Assembly: GCA_900316075.1 (NCBI GenBank) | Contig: ONBT01000019.1 | Span: 1-37,863 of the forward strand | DNA from: an uncultured Lachnospiraceae bacterium | Lineage (GTDB): Bacteria > Bacillota > Clostridia > Lachnospirales > Lachnospiraceae | Direction of reading: 5' to 3' | DNA length: 37,863 nucleotides | Shown: piece after piece, positions 1 through 7,067 of the stretch | How positions within the stretch are numbered: position 1 is the stretch's first letter | How the letters are laid out: each line of letters starts with the position of its first letter | The notes under the pieces: model-generated | The model's input: the letters and a program-made list of their open reading frames with translations, nothing else | Told to the model about the DNA's origin: nothing | The model's database searches: none | Position numbers and translations under genes: made by a program

Positions 1-470
1 TGCGGGTTTCCGGCTATTGTAACAGAAAAAGAGCACCGCGTCAGCAGTGCTCAGGATATATGGAAAGCTATCACGCGCGAGCGCGTGATTTGGTTCAATG
101 TGAGTATTCAAGAGCCTGGCCTCATGTAAGGATAAGCAGGAAAAGGAGGGAATCCCGACGGACGCCGCAGCGGCCCGTAGGCCGGCTGGCGGCCGGCGGG
201 ATTCCCTTCTTTTCCGCGGGATTGGAACGGCCGGCTCTTGCTAAGTCACATTTTCGAAGGCGACAGCCAGGTGCGGGAAAATTCGGGTAGAAGGACCAGC
301 AGGAGCGAGTGCCGCACGGCCTTTCTGAAAACAAGGCAGCGAAGCGTCACTGAAAGGGCCGTACTGCGTGAAAAGGGAGAAGTGTCTGCAGAAAGGGCCG
401 TACTGCCTGAAAAGAGAGCAGTACCACGAAAAAAAGTGGTCCTGCATTTTTTAAATTCGTCAAACAAAAA
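1..470. other. Noncoding leader region with hairpins and a short direct repeat
   Basis: I see no convincing gene here; the open frames lack start signals and do not resemble known proteins. It holds a perfect 9-bp inverted repeat ATCACGCGC/GCGCGTGAT with a 2-base loop (70-89), a long hairpin flanked by AGGGAATCCCG and CGGGATTCCCT (147-207) followed by a T-rich stretch, and two imperfect direct copies of a 39-bp unit starting with GAAAGGGCCGTACTGC (about 352 and 391). A further hairpin, CAG.ACCAC/GTGGT.CTG, lies at 418-443. Confidence 0.5.
145..215 (+). terminator. Possible terminator hairpin
   Basis: AGGGAATCCCG at 147-157 pairs perfectly with CGGGATTCCCT at 197-207; the GC-rich centre can also pair internally, and TCTTTT follows. 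It would end transcription of a plus-strand gene lying left of the window. The pyrimidine tract is short, so this is tentative. Confidence 0.4.
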
Positions 471-471
471 A

Positions 472-508
472 TAGGCCGTGAAAAAAGCACTTCGCTTTTT
501 TCACGGCC
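472..508 (-). terminator. Terminator downstream of tRNA-Arg
   Basis: GGCCGTGAAAAAAGC and GCTTTTTTCACGGCC form a 15-bp stem around a short loop, with A/T runs inside the stem that give a U-rich arm on either strand. It lies just beyond the 3' end of the minus-strand tRNA-Arg. Confidence 0.7.
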
Positions 509-521
509 TCATTATTCTATA

Positions 522-595
522 TGTTCCTGGGCGGATTCGAACCGCCGGCCTTCCGCTTAGGAGGCGGACGCTCTATCCTACTGAGCTACAGAAAC
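522..595 (-). tRNA. tRNA-Arg (anticodon CCT)
   Basis: Read on the minus strand the sequence folds as a complete cloverleaf. The acceptor arm is GTTTCTG against CAGGAAC. The D-arm contains TAGCTCAG. The anticodon arm is TCCGC-CTCCTAA-GCGGA with anticodon CCT, reading AGG. The T-arm contains GGTTCGAATCC. The discriminator base is A and the CCA end is not encoded. Confidence 0.93.
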
Positions 596-615
596 AAGCC
601 CCATTATTATAAGAA

Positions 616-760
616 AGAGGCTTCCAAAAGGCAAGGGGGATTTTCAGCGGGAGCTGTTGACAGGCTTTCAAGAGGCAAGGATATTTTCTGAGGGAGCTGT
701 CGACAGGCTCCAAAAGGCAAGGGGAGATTTTCTGCGGGATTTGTCGATAAAAGTTGTAGA
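616..760. repeat. Three direct repeats of about 43-44 bp
   Basis: Three imperfect tandem copies begin at about 619, 663 and 706. Each has the order GGCT-(t)CCAAAAGGCAAGG, then a TTTTC run, then GGGAGCTGT(T/C)GACAG. They sit in the 317-bp gap between the divergent tRNA-Arg and the acidic membrane protein gene, just upstream of that gene's promoter. Confidence 0.7.
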
Positions 761-803
761 AAATGAGGACTTTGTGCACAAAAAGATGAAGACAAAAGCC
801 CGT

Positions 804-815
804 TTGTGCTATAAT
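804..815 (+). promoter_or_regulatory. Extended -10 promoter for the acidic membrane protein
   Basis: TTGTGCTATAAT contains a perfect -10 hexamer at 810-815 preceded by TGN, the extended -10 signature. No good -35 box is visible at 17 bp. The same 12-mer recurs with one or two changes before the genes at 5334, 26892 and 32375. Confidence 0.65.
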
Positions 816-912
816 TCTACATATCTGTGACACGCAAAGAGTACAAGGGCATTTGCCCTGAAACCATCTCCGAAATTTGCGGAAAAAACTTCTCCGAAAG
901 GACCGGAAGACC

Positions 913-2715
913 ATGGACAATGAAAAGACGGCAAATACACCGCAGAACCAGCCCCCGCAGGCCCCCGCTTCCCATGACGGAATCCTGATTGCCTGTACAG
1001 CAGTGCTGGGCTGCCTTTTCGTGATCGGCTTCATCTATCAGATTCTCGTGAGTCCCAGTGAGGTCATCCCTCTCGTGGCTCTGGCCGGCGCCTTCGTGGT
1101 CGACATGTTTGTGCTGGTCAGCTGCGTTGTCCGCAAGATGTCCCGGGACAAGGCCGAGAAAGCCCGCCAGTACGAGGACCTCTACAACGCCCAGAAGGCT
1201 TCCTACCTGGTTCTGCGCCGGTCTTTCGACGAGCTTACCGAAAAGCTGGACCGGATGGGGGAGTCCGGCAGCATTCCTGCGGAAGAAATTATCAATGCCC
1301 AGAAGGCCCTGGCGAAGGTCACCATCAATCGTTCCAAGGAAAACGCCGACGCCCTGATGAACTCCAACGACGAGATGATCAAGGCCTTCGACTCTATCCA
1401 GGGCATGGTGGATTCCGGCAACGACGCCCTCTTCGACAAGCAGAAGGCCCTGTTTGACGGGGTTTCCGCCGAGATCAAGGAACAGACCCGCGAAATCACG
1501 GCCCAGAACAAGGAACTGGACCGCAAGCTCACGGCCATGAACGAGGAAGTGCGCTCGCTCAAGCACCAGGTGGCCTCTCTCGAAACCGCCCAGCGGCAGG
1601 TGGCGGCCCAGCCCGTCATGATGGCCTTTCAGGCAATGCCGCAAATGCAGGGCATGCAGCCGGTTCCGGTCCAGCCCATGGGCCAGCCCTACGTCCAGCC
1701 GGCCCCCGCGCCCGCCCCGATGCCGGAGCCTGCTGAGGAAGCGCCCCTGCCCGAGGATTCCGACGACCTTTTCTCCACCGATGATACTAATACAGACCCC
1801 TTCGCGGATGCGGATTCTTCCCCTTCCATGGAAGCCGGGACAGAAGAGGCATCTGCAGATACGGAAGCAATTCCTGACGAATTCGACCTTTCCGCAGGCG
1901 AGGGCGGGGACAATGCTTTCGACCTTTCTGCCGATGCGGGCAGTGAAGACCTCTTTGCCTCCGATGAAACTGCAGCTGCAGAAGAGGCGCCCGCAGCCGA
2001 AGATACCGAGGCCATTCCCGACGAATTCGACCTTTCCGCCGACAGCGGCGACGGGCTTGACCTCTTCGCTGATGAGAAGGTGCCAGACGTAGATGAGAGT
2101 CTGACGGAAGAGGCCCCGGCAGACGACCTCTCTCTGGATGGCGGGGATGAATTGAGTCTGGACGACTTCCCGGACCTTTCTGCGGACAGCGGAGATTTCG
2201 GAGATACGGAAGAGCTTGCTCCAGCCGAAGAAGAGGGAACAATTCCCGAACCGGAGGAACAGGCGGAAGAAGAGCTGCATATTGAAGAAGAGGCTGCGGA
2301 AGCTCCTGCTCCCGAAGTGGTAGCCGAGGAAGCAGCAGCGCCCGAACCTGCTCCCGCACCCGAGCCGGAACCGGCGCCTGCACCTGAGCCGGAACCGGCG
2401 CCTGCCGCAGCTCCCGAGCCTGAGCCGGCTCCCGAACCCGCACCGGCATTGGATTTGAGCTCCTCCGGCGTGGACCTTTCGGACCCGAACGCGAAGATGT
2501 CCGCGGATGACATCGCCGCCCTCTTTGCCGCGGCCAATGGCGGCGGAGCTGCAGCACCAGCGCCTGAGCCCGCTCCGGCTCCTGAACCGGAACCGGCGCC
2601 TGCTCCGACAGAGCCCAAGGAAATCGACCTCTCCGGCGCCGGTGTGGACCTCTCGGATCCCAACAAACAATTGTCTCCGGACGAAATCGCGAAGCTCTTC
2701 GCCAGCGTGCAGTAA
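913..2715 (+). CDS. Acidic membrane-anchored protein with coiled coil and twin C-terminal motifs (unknown function)
   Basis: I do not recognise this 600-residue protein. Two membrane segments lie near residues 23-45 and 51-72. A charged helical, coiled-coil-like region follows to about residue 240. The rest is a long low-complexity part rich in Glu, Asp, Ala and Pro with recurring DEFDLSA and DLF blocks and a Pro-Glu-Ala repeat stretch. The C-terminal part carries two copies of a module of the form GVDLSDPN..(M/L)S.D.IA.LFA, the second ending the protein. The modules recall the short LSQDEIDALL-type peptide at the N-terminus of flagellar FliM/FliY proteins, but nothing else is flagellar. The start at ATG 913 follows GAAAGGA at good spacing; an upstream TTG at 877 in the same frame is less likely. 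A cytoplasmic scaffold held at the membrane is my inference only. Confidence 0.85.
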   Translation: MDNEKTANTPQNQPPQAPASHDGILIACTAVLGCLFVIGFIYQILVSPSEVIPLVALAGAFVVDMFVLVSCVVRKMSRDKAEKARQYEDLYNAQKASYLVLRRSFDELTEKLDRMGESGSIPAEEIINAQKALAKVTINRSKENADALMNSNDEMIKAFDSIQGMVDSGNDALFDKQKALFDGVSAEIKEQTREITAQNKELDRKLTAMNEEVRSLKHQVASLETAQRQVAAQPVMMAFQAMPQMQGMQPVPVQPMGQPYVQPAPAPAPMPEPAEEAPLPEDSDDLFSTDDTNTDPFADADSSPSMEAGTEEASADTEAIPDEFDLSAGEGGDNAFDLSADAGSEDLFASDETAAAEEAPAAEDTEAIPDEFDLSADSGDGLDLFADEKVPDVDESLTEEAPADDLSLDGGDELSLDDFPDLSADSGDFGDTEELAPAEEEGTIPEPEEQAEEELHIEEEAAEAPAPEVVAEEAAAPEPAPAPEPEPAPAPEPEPAPAAAPEPEPAPEPAPALDLSSSGVDLSDPNAKMSADDIAALFAAANGGGAAAPAPEPAPAPEPEPAPAPTEPKEIDLSGAGVDLSDPNKQLSPDEIAKLFASVQ

Positions 2716-2730
2716 TCATTATTATCTACC

Positions 2731-2765
2731 AAAGCAGTTGTCAGAAATGGCAGCTGCTTTTTTTG
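2731..2765 (+). terminator. Terminator of the acidic membrane protein gene
   Basis: AAAGCAGTTGTC and GGCAGCTGCTTT pair with G-T wobbles around a 6-base loop, followed directly by a run of seven T residues. It begins 16 bases past the stop codon. Confidence 0.85.
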
Positions 2766-2810
2766 TAATTCTTCTCCCCTTGCCGGCGGGCAGGGTTGGG
2801 GCCGAAACTG

Positions 2811-3149
2811 GGAAAAGGAGAAATTTCAGGATTTCAAGAATATTCTTCTCCATTCCGGCGGCGCCCACTTGGAGCCCAAGCTATGAAAAGGAGAAATTTC
2901 CGCATTCCAAGAAGATTTTTCTCCATTCCGGTGGTGTCCACTTGGAGCCCAAGCCATGAAAAAGAGAAATTTGCGGGTATTAAGAAGATTCTTCTCTTTT
3001 TCGGCCACATCCGCTTGGGGCTCAAGCTATGAAAAGGAGAAATTTCAGGATTCCAAGAAGATTCTTCTCCCATCCGGCCGCTCCCGCTTGGAGCCAGAGC
3101 TTGGAAAAGGAGAAATTTCAGGATTTCAAGAATATTCTTTGGAAAAATA
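2811..3149. repeat. 73-bp tandem array, five units (family A, minus orientation)
   Basis: The anchor GAAAAGGAGAAATTT starts at 2812, 2885, 2958, 3031 and 3104, an exact 73-bp period. Each unit joins two near-palindromic blocks, GGAGAAATTTC and AAGAAGATTCTTCTCC, followed by a GC-rich part resembling CCACTTGGAGCCCAAGC. The two blocks can also pair with each other to form an imperfect hairpin. The last unit is truncated. The same family occurs at 5224, 19451, 26712 and 29361. Confidence 0.93.
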
Positions 3150-3153
3150 ATAA

Positions 3154-3175
3154 GGCCAGTCCGTAAGGACTGACC
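3154..3175 (-). terminator. Terminator of the restriction-modification operon
   Basis: GGCCAGTCC and GGACTGACC form a 9-bp stem around GTAA. Read on the minus strand the stem is followed by TTATTATTTTT, so it ends the minus-strand endonuclease transcript about 46 bases past its stop. Confidence 0.8.
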
Positions 3176-3220
3176 CTAATAAACTTTGGAAAACCTCAAT
3201 AAACATTGGAGATCCAAAAA

Positions 3221-4078
3221 CTATACACACAAATCAAGTGGAAGGTCACTAATATCCTTTAAGTGCTTGCCCTCAACAAGGGAGTTCAGCATCTCAATCG
3301 CATCTTCAGCGCCAGTTTCCTTCACAGCTTCAAGCAATTCATACAATGCAAAATGATACATGCAGTCAATGTCTCCCGTTCCCATAGCTAGGGAGGCAAG
3401 ACGGCTTGGTAAAGGCTCTCCGGTCACAACAACAATATGTGGAAGTTTACCTTTTCTATTTCTGATCAAGCCAAGTGCTTCTGTTCGGCCATTCTGCGCT
3501 CTATCGCTGCGCATCGTCCATTTGGCTGATATCGAAGCATGGAGTATAGGTTTTCCGCCATTGGATTCCCTGATATCGGCCTGCTTGCAAGTTTTATCAT
3601 CAACTACAACTTCATTTTTGTTGATCTCTGCATCAGGCACCAGTTCCCGGTAAATGACCACATCAGGAGCAACAATATAATCGTTGCCCATTATTGTCTG
3701 AAGTTTTGCATCGTAATCCATCAGCCTGGACAGATATTCCAGATGCTCATACTGCGCAAAACTGCTCGTTTTTATGGAATTCCGGTTACCGAGTTTTATG
3801 TTTTTCCATTCTCCGGGGCGAAGATTTTGCAGTTTTGGAAAGGTGTCCTCAAGAAACTCCATATTTATCTGCTCGAACTTTGCTCCGGAAGTCTGTCCGA
3901 CAGATTTTTCATGGGTTTCAGCCATTAAACGATCTGCTATTCCCTTTGCTATTGCTATAGAGAGTTTCGACGAAGAGTCTGCATTGCTTGCTACGCCATT
4001 TTTATCAATGGTTAATACGCCGTTGTCCAGTAATGACTCATGATACTTTTTTCGCGCTTCGGCAATCAACGCTATCAT
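3221..4078 (-). CDS. NgoMIV-family type II restriction endonuclease (predicted GCCGGC)
   Basis: The 285-residue protein matches NgoMIV, as I remember it, from the first residues to the C-terminal KDISDLPLDL. The active-site residues of that PD-(D/E)XK enzyme all appear at an offset of one: Glu69, Asp139, Ser184-x-Lys186 and Glu200. The RSDR segment (190-193), which contacts the CCGG core in NgoMIV, is intact, so cleavage of GCCGGC is the natural prediction. Start at 4078 (MIALIAEARKK) matches the family N-terminus; a longer open frame runs to 4141 but has no homology. It overlaps the end of the methyltransferase gene by 41 bases, which suggests translational coupling with the endonuclease made second. 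Its DNA is clearly AT-richer than neighbouring genes, consistent with horizontal acquisition. Confidence 0.93.
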   Translation of the reverse strand: MIALIAEARKKYHESLLDNGVLTIDKNGVASNADSSSKLSIAIAKGIADRLMAETHEKSVGQTSGAKFEQINMEFLEDTFPKLQNLRPGEWKNIKLGNRNSIKTSSFAQYEHLEYLSRLMDYDAKLQTIMGNDYIVAPDVVIYRELVPDAEINKNEVVVDDKTCKQADIRESNGGKPILHASISAKWTMRSDRAQNGRTEALGLIRNRKGKLPHIVVVTGEPLPSRLASLAMGTGDIDCMYHFALYELLEAVKETGAEDAIEMLNSLVEGKHLKDISDLPLDLCV

Positions 4079-5039
4079 TCTCTTCAAGGACCTTTCTAAT
4101 TTGAAATCCCACAGCCTTAGCAACCGGTGGCGGGAAGGCATTTCCTATCATCCGACAGGCAGCTGTCTTCTTGCTTCCAAAATCCCACGTATCAGGAAAA
4201 CCCTGTATTCTGGCTATCATACGTGGTGTTAACCGGGGCATTCCTTCAAAGCTTTCTGCAGGGGCTTCATTTGCAACGCCTAGTCCATCAACACCTAACT
4301 GCGCCCATGCTTTTCTCGCCCTTACCGGCCCCAGATCAGGACCGCCATGCTTTTTGGAGCCTCCTACGATTGTCGGCGCAATGGTGTTCGCATTTTCCGC
4401 CCAGGTATCTGCACCCTTCCAGCCATTGGCTTTCATCAAATCTATCAGAGTCTCTCCCACAGTCATTGTGCTCTCAGGATGCCCTTCGGGATATGTAAAT
4501 GCCTGCGGAATATCATTACGGATTCCAACAATAACGATGCGGGGGCGCAACTGCGGGACTCCATAATCATTTGCGTTCAACAGCTTTATCTGAACATGGT
4601 AGCCCATACTCCGGATTTTGTTCAAGATGGACTCCCGATATTCATCAAAAACCGGATCAAGAAACCCCCTGACATTTTCTAACATTACAGCACGGGGGTT
4701 CACCTCTTTGATAAGTCGTAGTGCCTCAGGAAAAAGATCTCTTTCATCATTGCTTCCCAATTGCTTACCTGCCACGGAAAACGGCGGACACGGGACGCCT
4801 CCTGCCAGCAAATCAACCTTTCCGCGATAAGGAATGCCCGAAAAATTCTTTACATCATCACAGATTACATTCCAATCCGGTCGATTTCGCTTAAGGGTAT
4901 CGCAGTATTCTTTTTCATATTCAACTAGTGCAAGATGTTCAAACCCGGCCATTGAAAGGCCCAATGCTTGCCCGCCGGCGCCGGCGCAAATTTCAATGCT
5001 TGTCAATCCCATAATATCTGTTTCTTTGATGATGCTCAT
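4038..5039 (-). CDS. DNA (cytosine-5) methyltransferase of the NgoMIV-like system
   Basis: The 333-residue protein has the ordered C5-methyltransferase motifs: the SAM-binding motif EICAGAGGQALGL near residue 16, the catalytic GGVPCPPFS with its Pro-Cys, ENVRG, QLRPRIVIVGI, and the C-terminal GNAFPPPVAKAVG. It should protect GCCGGC from the partner endonuclease. It is first in the two-gene minus-strand operon, behind a good promoter at 5106-5134. Two GCCGGC sites stand back to back at 4974-4985 inside its own 5' coding sequence. No separate controller protein gene is present. An alternative in-frame start is Met10. The gene shares the lower GC content of its partner. Confidence 0.95.
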   Translation of the reverse strand: MSIIKETDIMGLTSIEICAGAGGQALGLSMAGFEHLALVEYEKEYCDTLKRNRPDWNVICDDVKNFSGIPYRGKVDLLAGGVPCPPFSVAGKQLGSNDERDLFPEALRLIKEVNPRAVMLENVRGFLDPVFDEYRESILNKIRSMGYHVQIKLLNANDYGVPQLRPRIVIVGIRNDIPQAFTYPEGHPESTMTVGETLIDLMKANGWKGADTWAENANTIAPTIVGGSKKHGGPDLGPVRARKAWAQLGVDGLGVANEAPAESFEGMPRLTPRMIARIQGFPDTWDFGSKKTAACRMIGNAFPPPVAKAVGFQIRKVLEENDSVDCRSAKKVS

Positions 5040-5105
5040 AGGCTTCCAGCAATTCTTCGCTAATAAACAGTCACCACCTTCAAACTCTAAAAGAAGTCAC
5101 TTATT

Positions 5106-5134
5106 ATATTACAGTCTACACAGTTCAATTTCAA
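5106..5134 (-). promoter_or_regulatory. Promoter of the restriction-modification operon
   Basis: On the minus strand a TTGAAA -35 box (5129-5134) and a TAATAT -10 box (5106-5111) are separated by 17 bases. An overlapping TATAAT is also present. The start codon lies about 65 bases downstream. Confidence 0.6.
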
Positions 5135-5208
5135 GCGCCACAGCTATCCGTCACGACCTACAGGGGAGCTTTCTGCTCTTAGAAAACAAAGAGGTTGCAG
5201 GGGCTTTG

Positions 5209-5220
5209 TTGTGCTAAAAT
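5209..5220 (+). promoter_or_regulatory. Extended -10 promoter for the SPL-like gene
   Basis: TTGTGCTAAAAT has the extended -10 form seen before three other genes in this window. A TTGCAG lies upstream but at only 14-bp spacing. The coding start is about 115 bases downstream. Confidence 0.5.
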
Positions 5221-5223
5221 CGA

Positions 5224-5290
5224 AAAAAGAATCTTCTCTCTAACTAGCCGCAACGCCTGGGGCTGAAGCAGGAATCAGGAGAAATTTCCG
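5224..5290. repeat. Single diverged unit of the 73-bp repeat family
   Basis: The two family blocks are recognisable: AAAGAATCTTCTCTC at 5226-5240 and GGAGAAATTTCC at 5278-5289. The spacing between them differs from the arrays. With the array ending at 3149, it brackets the restriction-modification genes. Confidence 0.5.
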
Positions 5291-5333
5291 AGTCCGCAAA
5301 GGGCTGGACCAAAGGACTCAATTACGTAAAAAG

Positions 5334-6284
5334 ATGGATACAATATTTGTAGAAGATGGAGCAGCTGAGTACCCTGTGAGTCGGCGGATTTTCGCTGCCC
5401 TGCCTAAAGCTCAGGTCGTTTCCATTCATCATTACAAGGACGTCTTTGACCGGAATCAGGACGGACGAAAGCCTGCCCTGATTCTGGCTGTGAAGAAGGA
5501 TTCCTTTCTTTACGACGGCTCCCAGAACTGTCAAGCCTTCGGAGCGCCCATGGCCTACTACGCCCTGCCGGCCATGGGCTGTCCCTTCGACTGCCAGTAC
5601 TGCTTTCTGAAGGGCATGTATCCGACCGCCAATATCCTTGCCTTTGTTAATATAGATGATTGTTTAACGGAAATTCGGAAACTGGCCGAAAAAGGCCCTG
5701 CCCAGGTCTCCCTTTCCTACGAAACGGACCTCATTGCCATCGACCATCTGACCGGCTTTGTATCGAAGTTTGCCGCCCTGGCCCCGGAAGTCCCGGACCT
5801 GACGCTGGAAATTCGGACAAAAGCGGTGAATCTGCCCCTTGTTGAATGGGCTTCAAATTTAGTTTTCTCCTTCACCCTGTCTCCCCAGGAAATCATCGGG
5901 CGCTTCGAAAAGAAGACCTCAAGCCTTTCCGCCCGTCTTTCTGCCGTGAAAGCCGCTCAGGATGCGGGTTTCGCCGTCCGCCTCTGCTTCGACCCCATGA
6001 TTCTGACCCCGGGCTGGCGGAAAATGTATACGGAATTCTTTGATCGGATCCGGTCGGAAGTAGATTTTCTAAGGGTCCGCGATGTGAGCGTGGGCTCCTT
6101 TCGTATCCCGAAGGACTATCTCAAGAACATGCGGAAGAACTACGGGGAGACGGAAATTTCCCTCTTTCCCTACACCCTGGAAAAGGGGACCTATACCTAC
6201 GGGGAAGCGGAGAATGAACTCCTGCAAGTGGCGCTGGACGGCCTTCTCCCGGTATTCCCGCGGGAGAAGATCTATTTGGATTAG
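5334..6284 (+). CDS. Spore photoproduct lyase-like radical SAM protein
   Basis: Spore photoproduct lyase uses a 4Fe-4S cluster and SAM to split the thymine dimer formed in spore DNA under UV. This 316-residue protein has the CPFDCQYC cluster motif (Cys83, Cys87, Cys90), an SPL-like N-terminal part, and the downstream SY.TDLIAIDHLTG segment that follows the family pattern. In characterised lyases a conserved cysteine about 44-50 residues after the cluster donates hydrogen; here residues 126-136 contain none, with Tyr129 near the expected position. The only nearby cysteines are Cys66 and Cys110. It may be a short clostridial subfamily with another donor, or a radical SAM enzyme with a different substrate. 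The start at ATG 5334 has a weak ribosome-binding site. It stands alone, next to the restriction-modification island. Confidence 0.82.
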   Translation: MDTIFVEDGAAEYPVSRRIFAALPKAQVVSIHHYKDVFDRNQDGRKPALILAVKKDSFLYDGSQNCQAFGAPMAYYALPAMGCPFDCQYCFLKGMYPTANILAFVNIDDCLTEIRKLAEKGPAQVSLSYETDLIAIDHLTGFVSKFAALAPEVPDLTLEIRTKAVNLPLVEWASNLVFSFTLSPQEIIGRFEKKTSSLSARLSAVKAAQDAGFAVRLCFDPMILTPGWRKMYTEFFDRIRSEVDFLRVRDVSVGSFRIPKDYLKNMRKNYGETEISLFPYTLEKGTYTYGEAENELLQVALDGLLPVFPREKIYLD

Positions 6285-6297
6285 GGGCCTAATTCTT

Positions 6298-6400
6298 GTC
6301 GCCCCTGAAAGGGCGCATGACGTCCAGTGGACGTCGTGTTATGCGCCGACCGGAGCGAAGCGGAGAGGCTGGCGCGCCTTTTCGCGCCTGAGGGGTTAAA
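6298..6400 (+). repeat. Hairpin element of about 103 bp (family B, intergenic copy)
   Basis: It starts GTCGCCCCTGAAAGGGCGC and ends GAGGGGTTAA. Inside are a first hairpin (CGCCCCT/AGGGCG), a two-tier second hairpin with outer GCGCAT/ATGCGC and inner GACGTCC-AGT-GGACGTC, and the block GACCGGAGCGAAGCGGAG. The same order recurs at 12331-12431 inside a gene. The inner stem differs there by a compensating pair (C-G here, T-A there), which supports a selected structure. Confidence 0.8.
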
Positions 6401-6436
6401 TCTGTAAAGAAACTGAAAAAATCCGTAAAGTTTTTC

Positions 6437-6465
6437 TTGCATTCCGCAGGGCATTGTTGTATATT
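6437..6465 (+). promoter_or_regulatory. Promoter of tRNA-Lys
   Basis: TTGCAT (6437-6442) and TATATT (6460-6465) are separated by exactly 17 bases. The tRNA 5' end follows 34 bases after the -10 box. Confidence 0.75.
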
Positions 6466-6498
6466 AGACAAGTCGTCGGGAGACGACCTCATAGAAAA

Positions 6499-6571
6499 GC
6501 GCGATTAGCTCAGCTGGCAGAGCACCTGACTCTTAATCAGGGTGTCCAGGGTTCGAACCCCTGATCGCGCA
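6499..6571 (+). tRNA. tRNA-Lys (anticodon CTT)
   Basis: The acceptor arm GCGCGAT pairs with ATCGCGC. The D-arm TAGCTCAGCTGGCAGAGCA, the anticodon arm CCTGA-CTCTTAA-TCAGG with anticodon CTT, and the T-arm GGGTTCGAACCCC are all canonical. The discriminator base is A and CCA is not encoded. Confidence 0.97.
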
Positions 6572-6582
6572 TGCGGAGTCTT

Positions 6583-6617
6583 AGCTTTGTGGAATGCCAC
6601 GGAGTTAGGGCTTTTTT
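6583..6617 (+). terminator. Terminator of tRNA-Lys
   Basis: AGCTTTGTGG and CCACGGAGTT form a 10-bp stem, with three G-T pairs, around AATG. AGGGC and six T residues follow. It begins 12 bases past the tRNA. Confidence 0.7.
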
Positions 6618-6726
6618 CTATGGGTCTAAGTTTGTCGCGAGCGTTAGTGAAGCGAGAGACTTAGAGCCATTGATACAGGGAGACTTGGCGATTGGCAAGC
6701 GGCTCGAAGAGACGCGCAGACAGAGC

Positions 6727-7059
6727 CTAGTCGAGTCGGACTGCCGCCAAAATTTTATTCCTGAATTCCACAAGCGCCTTCTTTCCTCCCCTTCTGTCGG
6801 GGGCGGGGAGGAGGCCTTCTTTTTTCATTTCCGAAAGAATCCCATCCGCATCGATTCCCGCAAGGGCACAGTATTTGAGCAGGTTCGCAAGCTCCAGGCG
6901 CATGGTTTCGCTGGGGCAGAACAGGGCAAGCGCATTCTCACCGGGCTGGAAACAGGCTTCCGCGCTTTTGCCGGACTGGGAATCGGCAGCTGCATTTTCA
7001 GAAACAGGGCCCCCGCCCACTGCGGAGGCCCTGGAATGTTCGGGTTTTATATTATTCAT
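6727..7059 (-). CDS. Hypothetical small protein downstream of trmB
   Basis: This open frame of 110 residues begins 9 bases after the trmB stop codon, on the same strand. I recognise no domain. The first half is low-complexity (Ser, Ala, Gly); the second half, from about residue 52, looks like a small helical protein (LELANLLKYCALAGIDADG...). There is no Shine-Dalgarno sequence before the ATG at 7059, and that ATG lies inside a copy of the recurrent word ATGAATAATATAAA, so the true start may be Met53. If real it is co-transcribed with trmB. The rest of the gap between tRNA-Lys and this frame shows nothing clear. Confidence 0.4.
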   Translation of the reverse strand: MNNIKPEHSRASAVGGGPVSENAAADSQSGKSAEACFQPGENALALFCPSETMRLELANLLKYCALAGIDADGILSEMKKEGLLPAPDRRGGKKALVEFRNKILAAVRLD

Positions 7060-7067
7060 AAGATGTT

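Noticed and set aside
817-2732. Long minus-strand open frames opposite the acidic membrane protein
   Set aside because: They are shadows created by GC-rich, repetitive coding DNA. The plus-strand frame has the promoter, ribosome-binding site, membrane helices and terminator.
2811-3149. CRISPR array (regular repeats of about 35-48 bp with 25-38 bp between them)
   Set aside because: The parts between the conserved blocks are also similar from unit to unit, the period is fixed at 73 bp, the blocks are degenerate, and no cas genes are nearby. The same holds for 29361-29702.
2796-3150. Small coding genes across the 73-bp array
   Set aside because: Open frames arise in several frames on both strands because 73 is not a multiple of three; none has a ribosome-binding site or a consistent protein.
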